NCBI GenBank assembly: GCA_037446075.1
Contig: JBBIJH010000124.1
Coordinates: forward strand, 1 to 7,976
Source of the DNA: JBBIJH01 sp037446075
GTDB lineage: Bacteria; Bacteroidota; Ignavibacteria; UBA10030; JAHEZR01
Reading direction: 5' to 3'
Length of the DNA stretch: 7,976 bases
The notes beneath the pieces were generated by a model that saw only the letters and a program-made list of their open reading frames with translations, ran no database searches and was not told the DNA's origin. Below, one piece after another: positions 1-6,177 of the stretch (position 1 is its first letter; every line of letters begins with the position of its first letter). The position numbers and the translations under genes were made by a program.

Positions 1-2
1 AC

Positions 3-164
3 TACAATGAAGGCCGTCCCTCTTCCAACCTCCTCGATCCCACTAAAGACCAAGCAGAGAAAGAGAAGGATGCATCCGATGAATCGTCAGGTCGGCATGC
101 AGTGGGGCTGGACTGGCTGGCATGGACTGAGAGAATCCCGGTTGAGTGGGAATTGTTTGGATGA
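3..164 (+). CDS. C-terminal tail of an unidentified protein, 5' end outside the window
   Basis: The frame beginning at base 3 is open from the window edge to a TGA at 162-164, giving about 53 residues. It reads as a hydrophilic, acidic/lysine-rich stretch (DPTKDQAEKEKDASDESSG) followed by a more hydrophobic, tryptophan-rich end (GLDWLAWTERIPVEWELFG). A charged linker before a short folded end is plausible for a real C-terminus. Codon choice resembles the neighbouring genes more than the overlapping frames do. I do not recognise the family and assign no function. Two other long frames cover the same bases (frame 1 on the plus strand to about 222, and one on the minus strand), so the choice of this frame is a judgement. 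Confidence 0.4.
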   Translation, partial: YNEGRPSSNLLDPTKDQAEKEKDASDESSGRHAVGLDWLAWTERIPVEWELFG

Positions 165-169
165 AACTG

Positions 170-183
170 TCGACTTGAGTCGA
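170..183. repeat. Short perfect inverted repeat upstream of recA
   Basis: The arms TCGACT and AGTCGA are separated by TG, just after the stop of the upstream partial gene. A second small palindrome, TCCCGGGA, lies at 228-235, immediately before the candidate recA -35 box. Six-base arms are expected several times by chance in a window this size, so an operator role is only a possibility. Neither matches the classical LexA boxes I know (the CTG-N10-CAG type or the GAAC-N4-GTTC type). Confidence 0.25.
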
Positions 184-240
184 TGGCGATGCATTGGCTT
201 ACCAACAAACCCTAGTGAGTAGAGCCGTCCCGGGATGAAG

Positions 241-269
241 TTGAATCTTATGCGATTAGTTTTTACATT
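241..269 (+). promoter_or_regulatory. Candidate sigma70-type promoter for recA
   Basis: TTGAAT at 241-246 and TACATT at 264-269 are separated by 17 bases. Each hexamer matches four of six consensus positions. Transcription would start near 276 and leave a leader of about 30 bases, containing the AGGAG at 293-297, before the recA start at 305. The position and spacing are good but the hexamers are moderate, so this is a reasonable prediction only. Confidence 0.45.
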
Positions 270-304
270 TCCTCAGGGGATCAAACAGGATTAGGAGACG
301 TCTC

Positions 305-1369
305 ATGCCAGACGAAAAAGACTCCAAAGCACAGGCGTTAAGAATCGCCCTCGACCAGATCGAGAAGCAGCATGGCAAGGGTGCCGTGATGAAATTGGGA
401 GAGGGGCCGATCGCGCCTATCCCCGTGATTCCGACAGGCGCACTCTCTCTCGATGCAGCCCTCGGTGTCGGGGGGATTCCTAGAGGCAGGGTAACCGAAG
501 TGTTTGGCCCTGAAGCCTCCGGCAAGACCACACTCTGCTTGCACGTCATCGCTGAAGCACAGAAACGTGGAGGGATGGCTGCCTTCGTCGATGCCGAGCA
601 TGCACTCGATATCAATTATGCGAAGAAGCTCGGGGTTGATACAAATAACCTCCTTCTTTCGCAACCGGAGTTCGGCGAGCAGGCTCTCGAAATCGTGGAG
701 ACGCTGGTGCGCAGTGGTGCCCTTGACGTCATCGTCATCGATTCGGTGGCCGCGCTCACCCCTCGAGCCGAGATCGAAGGCGAGATGGGCGATCCACAGA
801 TGGGCATCCAGGCCCGGCTGATGTCCCAAGCGCTGAGAAAGTTGACATCGGCCATCAGCAAGTCGAACACAAGCGTCATCTTCACGAATCAGCTGCGGCA
901 GAAGATCGGTGTGATGTTCGGGAACCCCGAAACGACCACGGGTGGAAATGCTCTGAAGTTCTATGCAACGGTCCGGCTCGACATCCGGCGCATCGAAGCC
1001 ATCAAAGACGGTCAAACCATTGTCGGGAATCGAACGAGAGTTCGAGTCGTAAAAAACAAAGTAGCTCCGCCTTTCAGGGAAGCCCAGTTTGACATCCTCT
1101 ACAACGAAGGAATCTCAAAGATCGGAGACCTGGTTGATCTGGCGGTTGAGCAAAATGTTCTCCAGAAGAGTGGCACATGGTTCTCGTACAAAAGCGATCG
1201 GATTGGACAAGGCCGAGACGCGGTGAAGAAATATCTCCAGGAAAACCCGAAGCTCGCTTCAGAACTAGCACAAGAACTCCGCGCCAAACTTGGCTTGCCG
1301 TCGGACGGCGTGGCCACCACCAGTGCTCAGCAAAAAGTCGAACCGACGGCAAGGAAGCCCGTCAAGTAG
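305..1369 (+). CDS. recA: Recombinase RecA
   Basis: RecA is the ATP-dependent strand-exchange protein of homologous recombination and the co-protease that triggers LexA cleavage in the SOS response. The 354-residue length is normal for the family (E. coli 353). The Walker A loop GPEASGKTT is at 68-76, the catalytic glutamate E98 lies in VDAEHALD, Walker B VIVIDSVAAL is at 142-151, the nucleotide-sensing Q196 is in FTNQLRQKIG, and the signature ALKFYATVR is at 216-224. All sit at a constant +2 offset from E. coli numbering, so the core is intact. The ATG is supported by AGGAG at 293-297, seven bases upstream. The last 26 residues are proline/lysine-rich and net basic (ending in TARKPVK), whereas many RecA proteins end in an acidic tail. 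recX follows after 57 bases. Confidence 0.98.
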   Translation: MPDEKDSKAQALRIALDQIEKQHGKGAVMKLGEGPIAPIPVIPTGALSLDAALGVGGIPRGRVTEVFGPEASGKTTLCLHVIAEAQKRGGMAAFVDAEHALDINYAKKLGVDTNNLLLSQPEFGEQALEIVETLVRSGALDVIVIDSVAALTPRAEIEGEMGDPQMGIQARLMSQALRKLTSAISKSNTSVIFTNQLRQKIGVMFGNPETTTGGNALKFYATVRLDIRRIEAIKDGQTIVGNRTRVRVVKNKVAPPFREAQFDILYNEGISKIGDLVDLAVEQNVLQKSGTWFSYKSDRIGQGRDAVKKYLQENPKLASELAQELRAKLGLPSDGVATTSAQQKVEPTARKPVK

Positions 1370-1426
1370 AAGGCCCTAACCCTTCCTGAACTCTTTGCGA
1401 TTTGCGGTGACCGACCGAGACGCCCG

Positions 1427-2071
1427 ATGGTCATCACGAAGATCGAACGCCAGAAAAAAAATCCCTCCCGTTTCTCTCTTTACATCGACGACGAATATAG
1501 TCTCGGCATCCACAAGGAAGTGCTGCTGGACTTTGGCTTTCGCACGGGGGATCCCATCACCGATAAAATCGTCGAGGAAGTCAAGCGGGCCGAAGACACG
1601 CGCCGAGCGAGAGAAACTGCACTCCGGCTCCTCTCTTTTCGGGCTAGGAGTGCTCATGAACTTCAGTCTCGACTGAAGAAAAAAGATATCCCCGAAGGGA
1701 TTATCCGCGCCGTCATTGCTTCTCTCAAAAAGAGCGGGTTGCTGAACGACCTTGAATTCGGCCGCGCTTTCGCACACGACAAACTGCTGAGAAAACCGAT
1801 GGGGAGGGAGATGCTAAAGCAGGAACTTCGGAAGAGAGGCCTCAGCAACGATGATGTCGAATCCGTTCTCTCTGAGGTGTACACGGACGATGCTGAAGAA
1901 TCGTATGCATTTAAGCTGCTAAGCAAAAGAATTGAACGTTCCCGGACTGCCCTTGCCAAACTCGACCCGACCAAGAGGAGAAAGAGGTTGGCAGATTACC
2001 TGGCACGACGTGGGTTCCAGTGGGACGTCGTGAAGAAAGCAATAGATCAAACGCTCGGAAGAGAAGAGTGA
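1427..2071 (+). CDS. recX: Regulatory protein RecX
   Basis: RecX binds RecA filaments and limits their extension and ATPase and co-protease activity. The protein has 214 residues and the repeated three-helix layout of the family: ARETALRLLSFRARSAHELQSRL (about 61-83) is the first helical repeat with the typical R-x-R-S-x-x-E-L pattern. SLKKSGLLNDLEFGRAF (about 99-115) and GREMLKQELRKRGLSNDDV (about 126-144) are the second. The C-terminal YLARRGFQWDVVKKAID (about 191-207) is the third. A basic N-terminal strand region (about 1-40) is also usual. No earlier in-frame start was found and the SD is weak (GAG before the ATG), so translation may be coupled to recA. Location directly after recA is the common arrangement and supports the call. 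Confidence 0.93.
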   Translation: MVITKIERQKKNPSRFSLYIDDEYSLGIHKEVLLDFGFRTGDPITDKIVEEVKRAEDTRRARETALRLLSFRARSAHELQSRLKKKDIPEGIIRAVIASLKKSGLLNDLEFGRAFAHDKLLRKPMGREMLKQELRKRGLSNDDVESVLSEVYTDDAEESYAFKLLSKRIERSRTALAKLDPTKRRKRLADYLARRGFQWDVVKKAIDQTLGREE

Positions 2072-2100
2072 AAAAAGATCTCTGAGAAACTGCACAACGC

Positions 2101-2775
2101 ATGACCAGAATCGTATTTGACATCGAAACTACGGGGTTTCCAATCGAATCCTTCGACGAGACTCAACAACAGTACTTGATGAAATTCAGCGACACGGAAG
2201 AAAAGAAGGAAGAAGCTATCCGAAAGTTGAACCTCAGTGCACTCACTGCCCAAGTCATTGCGATTGGGATGCTCAACCCCGATAGCAACTCCGGCAAAGT
2301 TTTTTACCAGTCTCCCCACAAGGAGTCCTTCATGTCGGAAGGCCACCTTGTGGAATACATCTCGGGGACCGAGGAGGAGATTCTGCGGTGGTTCTGGGAA
2401 ACGATCCCGAAGTACGAGCAATTCATCACCTTTAACGGGCGAGGGTTTGACTGCCCATTCCTTTTGCTCCGCTCTACCATTCTAGGGATCAAGCCCACCC
2501 GGAACCTCATGCCTTATCGCTACAAGACGGAGCAACACTGTGACTTGCTGGAGCAGTTGACTTACTACGGCGCAATCCGAAAATTCAATCTAGACTTCTA
2601 CTGTAAGGCGTTTGGAATTCCCACGCCGAAAGACAAAGGGATAACAGGTCTCGAACTTGGGGAATTGTTCAAGGCCGGGAGATACAGAGAGATTGCAGAG
2701 TACTGCATGGGTGATGTCCAGGCCACAGCGGCACTCTATCGCAAGTGGAACGAATTCCTGAATTTTGAAAAATAG
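2101..2775 (+). CDS. PolB-like 3'-5' exonuclease (DEDDy, RNase H fold)
   Basis: This 224-residue protein consists of a single exonuclease domain like the proofreading domain of family B DNA polymerases, without the polymerase part. Exo I is FDIETTGF (6-13) with the metal-binding D7 and E9. Exo II is FNGRGFDCPF (111-120) with D117. Exo III is YCMGDVQATAALY (201-213), in which Y201 and D205 form the Y-x3-D of the DEDDy subclass. All four catalytic carboxylates are therefore present. It resembles the 'predicted 3'-5' exonuclease related to the exonuclease domain of PolB' family (DNA_pol_B_exo2). It should trim DNA or RNA 3' ends, but its substrate and partner are unknown. It starts 29 bases after recX in the same direction, consistent with a shared transcript and a repair role. 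There is no strong SD. A small GTTCC / GGAAC hairpin begins at its stop codon. Confidence 0.88.
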   Translation: MTRIVFDIETTGFPIESFDETQQQYLMKFSDTEEKKEEAIRKLNLSALTAQVIAIGMLNPDSNSGKVFYQSPHKESFMSEGHLVEYISGTEEEILRWFWETIPKYEQFITFNGRGFDCPFLLLRSTILGIKPTRNLMPYRYKTEQHCDLLEQLTYYGAIRKFNLDFYCKAFGIPTPKDKGITGLELGELFKAGRYREIAEYCMGDVQATAALYRKWNEFLNFEK

Positions 2776-2797
2776 TTCCCGCTGGAACGCGCAGCCC

Positions 2798-2826
2798 TGG
2801 AACTCTTCAGGCAAAATCCGTATCAT
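2798..2826 (+). promoter_or_regulatory. Weak candidate promoter for arsM
   Basis: The gap 2776-2889 is long enough for a separate arsM promoter. TATCAT at 2821-2826 matches five of six -10 positions. With a 17-base spacer, the -35 would be TGGAAC at 2798-2803, which matches poorly. No ArsR-type operator is recognisable. This is the best candidate in the gap, but read-through from the exonuclease gene is equally possible. Confidence 0.25.
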
Positions 2827-2889
2827 ACAGTAGAAGATCGCAAAAGAATTCTTCCATCCTAAATCTCAAATCACCCATCCCGAACAGCT

Positions 2890-3672
2890 ATGAATCCAAA
2901 AACGCTGGAGCCGGAAAACAGCGACTTGATCAAGGAAAAAGTCAAAGAAAGATACATCAAGATCGCCGAGGGGACAATGAAAACCTGCTGTTCTGGCGAA
3001 AGTACCCCGTCAGAATCCTGTTATACCACGGATACTATGGCGCAGGAGTATTCTGCGGAGGACCTCAAGGGGGTACCCGATGATGCAAACCTTGGGTTGG
3101 GATGTGGAACTCCCGTGGCTTTCCTCGATCTCCGAGCAGGGGACACTGTTCTCGACTTGGGCTCAGGTGCAGGCATCGATGTTTTCATTGCGGCGAAGAA
3201 AGTTGGGCCAACGGGCCGCGCCATTGGAGTCGACATGACCCAAGAGATGATCGGCAAGGCGAGGGAGAATGCTCAAAAAGCTGGCATCGGCAATGCGGAG
3301 TTTCGACTGGGTGAGATTGAAAATCTGCCAGTCGAATCCGGCTCCGTCGACCGGGTGATCAGCAACTGCGTGATTAACTTGGTCCCGGATAAAGAAAAGG
3401 CGTTCCGCGAGATCTTCCGGGTGCTGAAGCCAGGAGGCTCGTTCGTCGTTTCCGACATCGTCTCCATCGGCGAAATCCCTGAGACCATCAAGCGTGACAT
3501 GGAACTGTGGGCCGGTTGCGTCGCTGGGGCGTTGAAGAAGGAAGACTATCTGAACATCGTAGAGCGCTGTGGATTCGAAAGCGTCTCCGTGTTATCAGAA
3601 AAGCGATACGATTACTTGCGAAGTGACACTTATGCGCTGGCGAGCATTACGATTCGCGGGCAGAAGAAATGA
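2890..3672 (+). CDS. arsM: Arsenite S-adenosylmethionine methyltransferase ArsM
   Basis: ArsM methylates arsenite, using SAM, to mono-, di- and trimethylated arsenicals in the cytoplasm, a detoxification and volatilisation route. The protein has 260 residues. SAM motif I is VLDLGSGAGID (87-97), and D115 in GVDMTQEM fits the acidic residue that contacts the SAM ribose. The arsenic-binding cysteines set the family apart from ordinary class I methyltransferases: C72 in LGLGCGTP, C160 in ISNCVINL and C210 in WAGCVAGAL, plus N-terminal C33-C34 and C44. The pre-motif YSAEDLKGVPDDANLGLGCG is also characteristic. All three core cysteines are present, so activity is expected. No arsR, arsB/acr3 or arsC lies in the window, so it stands alone between a nuclease gene and bioY. 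Composition looks like its neighbours, with no visible sign of recent transfer. The ATG at 2890 has only a weak ribosome site (no AGGAG), and no better in-frame start was evident. Confidence 0.92.
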   Translation: MNPKTLEPENSDLIKEKVKERYIKIAEGTMKTCCSGESTPSESCYTTDTMAQEYSAEDLKGVPDDANLGLGCGTPVAFLDLRAGDTVLDLGSGAGIDVFIAAKKVGPTGRAIGVDMTQEMIGKARENAQKAGIGNAEFRLGEIENLPVESGSVDRVISNCVINLVPDKEKAFREIFRVLKPGGSFVVSDIVSIGEIPETIKRDMELWAGCVAGALKKEDYLNIVERCGFESVSVLSEKRYDYLRSDTYALASITIRGQKK

Positions 3673-3693
3673 AGAAGACGTGGGAAGTAAAGA

Positions 3694-4293
3694 TTATGCG
3701 AGCGGAAGGAGCTTGTACCGTCTTGAGAATCGGTGATAGATTGTAGCGGCAGCGAGAAGCTTCATGAAGTCCCACCAAGAGAAAATCAGGAATCCCATTC
3801 TAAAAGCCTCCCCCCAATTTCTGAGCTGCACAAGATACAGCTGTAATGTCCCAACGCTGAAAACGACCAGCAACCCGACGAACATCGAGAAGAGCACCCA
3901 GGGAAACTCTCTGGCTCCCGTGGATTCGCGGACGACGTGAATCATCGTTGCCACCACGAAGGCCGCGACGGGAAAGCTCAATAGGTATCCACCCGTCGGT
4001 CCAAGGAGCTTTGCCAGGCCCAACCCCCCGAAGGTAAAAACAGGCAATCCCACCGCACCCATCGAGAGATACAAGATCTGACTCAGAACGCTATTACGAA
4101 CCCCGAGGAAAGCTCCCGCAAGAAGAACAAAGAACGTCTGGAGTGTAAACGGTACGGGCTGGTGTGGGATTTCGACCCGCGCGCCGATGGCGGTGAGGAT
4201 CGCGAAGGTAACGATCCAGAAAACTTGTGCGGCGACATTGGAGCGAAGGAGATTCAGGAGTCCAGTTGGAGAGAGGTTTTTCGTATTCTGCAT
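3694..4293 (-). CDS. bioY: Biotin ECF transporter substrate-binding subunit BioY
   Basis: BioY is the membrane S-component that captures biotin and delivers it to an energy-coupling-factor module (ATPases plus EcfT/BioN); some BioY proteins are reported to act alone. With the ATG at 4291-4293 the protein has 199 residues, the usual length. Six hydrophobic segments are visible at about 20-38, 49-65, 67-83, 101-119, 132-155 and 163-187. Family motifs include IPHQPVPFTLQTF (42-54), GAVGLPVF, GPTGGYLLSFP (98-108) and a late D-x-x-K (D175, K178). Longer versions are possible: ATG at 4308 or GTG at 4362 (222 residues, with AAGGA three bases upstream). I prefer the shorter start because the extra residues do not look like BioY and a longer gene would run into the prs promoter. 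It is convergent with arsM, 21 bases apart, with no clear terminator between them. No ecfA, ecfT or bio biosynthesis gene is in the window. Confidence 0.93.
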   Translation of the reverse strand: MQNTKNLSPTGLLNLLRSNVAAQVFWIVTFAILTAIGARVEIPHQPVPFTLQTFFVLLAGAFLGVRNSVLSQILYLSMGAVGLPVFTFGGLGLAKLLGPTGGYLLSFPVAAFVVATMIHVVRESTGAREFPWVLFSMFVGLLVVFSVGTLQLYLVQLRNWGEAFRMGFLIFSWWDFMKLLAAATIYHRFSRRYKLLPLA

Positions 4294-4346
4294 GTCCAGC
4301 TCAAACATGCGAAAAGTTCTGAAGAAAGTCAAGGTTTGGGTCGGGG

Positions 4347-4373
4347 AAAAAGGAATTGACACTATTCCTTTTT
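4347..4373. repeat. Perfect 10-bp inverted repeat between bioY and prs (operator candidate)
   Basis: The arms AAAAAGGAAT (4347-4356) and ATTCCTTTTT (4364-4373) are exact reverse complements around a 7-base centre, TGACACT. The repeat covers the -35 hexamer of the prs promoter and lies 54 bases upstream of the preferred bioY start. That is the position expected of an operator shared by divergent genes. The AT-rich arms raise the chance of coincidence. It does not look like the classical BirA operator with TTGT-AACC half-sites. A terminator role is unlikely because no gene ends here. Confidence 0.5.
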
Positions 4374-4384
4374 TTTCTTATATT
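4356..4384 (+). promoter_or_regulatory. Strong sigma70-type promoter for the prs operon
   Basis: TTGACA at 4356-4361 is a perfect -35 box. After exactly 17 bases comes TATATT at 4379-4384, five of six matches to the -10 consensus. Transcription would start near 4391 and give a leader of about 67 bases before prs. This is the best promoter in the window and suits a highly expressed operon of ribosomal and precursor-supply genes. Confidence 0.75.
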
Positions 4385-4457
4385 GACCGCCGCTGATTGG
4401 CCATGGGGAGGCTTCGTCGGGGCGCACTGATCGAGAAGAGTTAGCAATCCCGATAGG

Positions 4458-5396
4458 ATGAGCGATTTAAAGATTTTTTCGGGACGATCGAATCGTCCCC
4501 TTGCTGAGAAAATTGCTGCCGCTGCAGGTGAAAAACTCGGTGCATGTGAGATCCAGAACTTTAGCGACGGTGAAATCTGGGTTAAGTACAGGGAGAATAT
4601 CAGAGGGTCAGATGTTTACATCATTCAATCCACTCATCCTCCTGCCGAAAATCTCGCCGAGTTATTGCTTCTTATCGACGCTGCAAAACGAGCGTCGTCA
4701 CGTCGCGTTACAGCTGTAATACCCTATTTTGGTTATGCACGGCAGGATCGGAAGGACCAGCCGCGAGTAGCTGTGTCCGCTAAGCTCGTCGCAAACTTGA
4801 TAACGACGGCAGGCGCCGACCGGGTGATTACAATGGATTTGCATGCCGCCCAAATCCAGGGGTTCTTTGACATTCCTCTCGACCACCTGTATGCTTCGCC
4901 GATCCTGGCGACGTATTACAAGAAGAAAGGAATCCGCGATCTTGCTGTTGCATCCCCGGATGTAGGAGGTATACGCCTCGCTCGGGCTTACGCGAAACGC
5001 CTCGATGCCGACCTCGTCCTCATCGACAAACGCAGACCGCGACAGAACGAGGCAGAAGTGATGAACGTCATCGGAGATGCCAAAGACAAGAATATCTTGA
5101 TCATCGATGACATCATTGATACAGGGGGAACGTTCACACGGGCAGTAGAGGCATTGAAGGCCAACGGCGCCCGTCAGATCTATGGAGCCTGCACACACGC
5201 GGTTCTCTCAGGTAAGGCGGTGGAGCGAATTGAGAAATCGGATGTCGTGAAGCTTACCGTGACAGATACGATTCCTGTGAATACTCACTCTTCAAAAATC
5301 GAAGTCCAGTCCGTCTCGAAGATCTTTGCAGAAGCGATCACTCGGAGTCACTTAAACAAATCAATCAGCTCGTTGTTCGACATCGACAAGGGATAA
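4458..5396 (+). CDS. prs: Ribose-phosphate pyrophosphokinase (PRPP synthetase)
   Basis: The enzyme transfers pyrophosphate from ATP to ribose 5-phosphate, making PRPP for purine, pyrimidine, histidine, tryptophan and NAD synthesis. The 312 residues match the class I family length (about 315). Seen in order: FSDGEIWVKYREN (35-47) with the conserved early FSDGE, the ATP-contacting YARQDRK (93-99), DLHAAQIQGFFD (127-138) with the metal-associated H129, the catalytic flexible loop beginning KRRPRQNEAEV (191-201), and the PRPP-binding loop IIDDIIDTGGTF (215-226). All key residues are present. The ATG at 4458 has only a poor SD. A perfect 8-bp inverted repeat sits in codons 8-14. It is the first gene of the operon and is followed by rplY after 19 bases, an association common in bacteria. 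Confidence 0.98.
   Translation: MSDLKIFSGRSNRPLAEKIAAAAGEKLGACEIQNFSDGEIWVKYRENIRGSDVYIIQSTHPPAENLAELLLLIDAAKRASSRRVTAVIPYFGYARQDRKDQPRVAVSAKLVANLITTAGADRVITMDLHAAQIQGFFDIPLDHLYASPILATYYKKKGIRDLAVASPDVGGIRLARAYAKRLDADLVLIDKRRPRQNEAEVMNVIGDAKDKNILIIDDIIDTGGTFTRAVEALKANGARQIYGACTHAVLSGKAVERIEKSDVVKLTVTDTIPVNTHSSKIEVQSVSKIFAEAITRSHLNKSISSLFDIDKG
4481..4499 (+). other. GC-rich hairpin within the first codons of prs
   Basis: GGGACGAT (4481-4488) and ATCGTCCC (4492-4499) form a perfect 8-bp stem with a 3-base CGA loop, starting 24 bases into the prs coding sequence. It could slow initiating ribosomes or shape early translation. It also encodes the conserved residues GRSNRP, so it may simply be a by-product of coding. 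About one such repeat is expected by chance in a window of this length. Confidence 0.35.
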
Positions 5397-5415
5397 ATAG
5401 CACTGGAGTCTCTCC

Positions 5416-6147
5416 ATGGCTGAAATTACGCTCGACGCTCAGGTGCGGAAAGAACTTGGAAAGAGAGTGAAGAAGCTCCGACAGAAAGGAAAGGTCCCCG
5501 GAGTTTTCTATCTCCGCGGCGAGGAAAATATACCGGTCGCCGTCGAAGAATCCGCTTTGCGGCCTCTCATCTACACCTCCGAAGCGCATATCATCAAGCT
5601 AATGCTCGAGGATGGGACGACGCGCACCTGCATCCTTCGTGACCTTCAGTTCGATCCGGTCACCGATCGTCCGCTTCACTTCGATCTGCAAGGTGTACGG
5701 GAAGACGAAAAGCTTACCCTGGAAATACCCATTGTCCTTGTCGGGATCCCTAAGGGCGTTAAAGATGGGGGAACGATGCAACGCGTCCTGCACCGCCTGC
5801 GAGTTACCTGTCTACCAAAGGACATACCCGAACACATCGAGATTAACGTGGAACACCTCGGAATCAATGAGTCCATCCACGTGAAAGATATCCGAGTGGA
5901 GAATGTGACGATTCTTGAACCCGAGGACCGCACACTCGTCGCGGTGGTCCCTCCGACAGTGCTGAAAGAAGAAGTCCCCGCTGCTGCACCCGTAGAGGAG
6001 ATCGCGGAGCCGGAGGTGATCGGGAAAGGAAAGAAAGTCGAGGAGGAAGAGGAAGAAGCCGCGGAAGCTCCGAAGCAAGCAGCCCCTGCTCAGAAGAAAG
6101 TTGAGGAGTCCGCTCGTCGAGACGAGCAGAAGGCGGAAAAACAATAG
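5416..6147 (+). CDS. rplY: 50S ribosomal protein L25, long TL5/CTC form
   Basis: L25 binds 5S rRNA in the large ribosomal subunit; the two-domain version is called TL5 or CTC. The 243-residue protein has the N-terminal 5S-binding beta-barrel (about 1-92), with RKLR-like basic KRVKKLRQKGKVPGVFY (16-32) and the family pattern LQFDPVTDRPLHFDLQGV (77-94). The second CTC domain follows (about 95-182), with EIPIVLVGIPKGVKDGGTMQ and LGINESIHVKDI. From about 184 onward there is a low-complexity tail rich in Glu, Ala, Pro and Lys, including a run of about seven glutamates, likely disordered. GGAG at 5405-5408, seven bases before the ATG, supports this start. It sits between prs and pth, a frequent arrangement. 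Confidence 0.95.
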   Translation: MAEITLDAQVRKELGKRVKKLRQKGKVPGVFYLRGEENIPVAVEESALRPLIYTSEAHIIKLMLEDGTTRTCILRDLQFDPVTDRPLHFDLQGVREDEKLTLEIPIVLVGIPKGVKDGGTMQRVLHRLRVTCLPKDIPEHIEINVEHLGINESIHVKDIRVENVTILEPEDRTLVAVVPPTVLKEEVPAAAPVEEIAEPEVIGKGKKVEEEEEEAAEAPKQAAPAQKKVEESARRDEQKAEKQ

Positions 6148-6177
6148 AGCTGCTCACCTCCCCAGTCTTGGTACAGC

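Noticed and set aside
7..222. 71-codon plus-strand frame before recA, and a minus-strand frame over 2-208
   Set aside because: Both give Ser/Arg/Trp-rich, family-less sequence with no SD, and overlap the more protein-like frame ending at 164.
338..1015. 225-codon minus-strand frame inside recA
   Set aside because: It is antisense to the strongly conserved recA core, has an Arg/His/Cys-rich composition typical of shadow frames and shows no recognisable domain.
3673..3693. Terminator between convergent arsM and bioY
   Set aside because: Only 21 bases with no stem-loop or T run on either strand.
4294..4362. GTG-started N-terminal extension of bioY
   Set aside because: The extra 23 residues do not resemble BioY, the SD spacing of three bases is short, and the extension would run into the prs promoter. 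It cannot be fully excluded.
4403..4444. 13-codon ATG frame in the prs leader
   Set aside because: It has no SD, is very short, ends 13 bases before prs, and has no other support as a leader peptide.
5812..6157. Minus-strand frames over the 3' half of rplY
   Set aside because: They are Leu/Arg/Ser-rich mirror images of the Glu/Ala/Lys-rich L25 tail and have no start signals.
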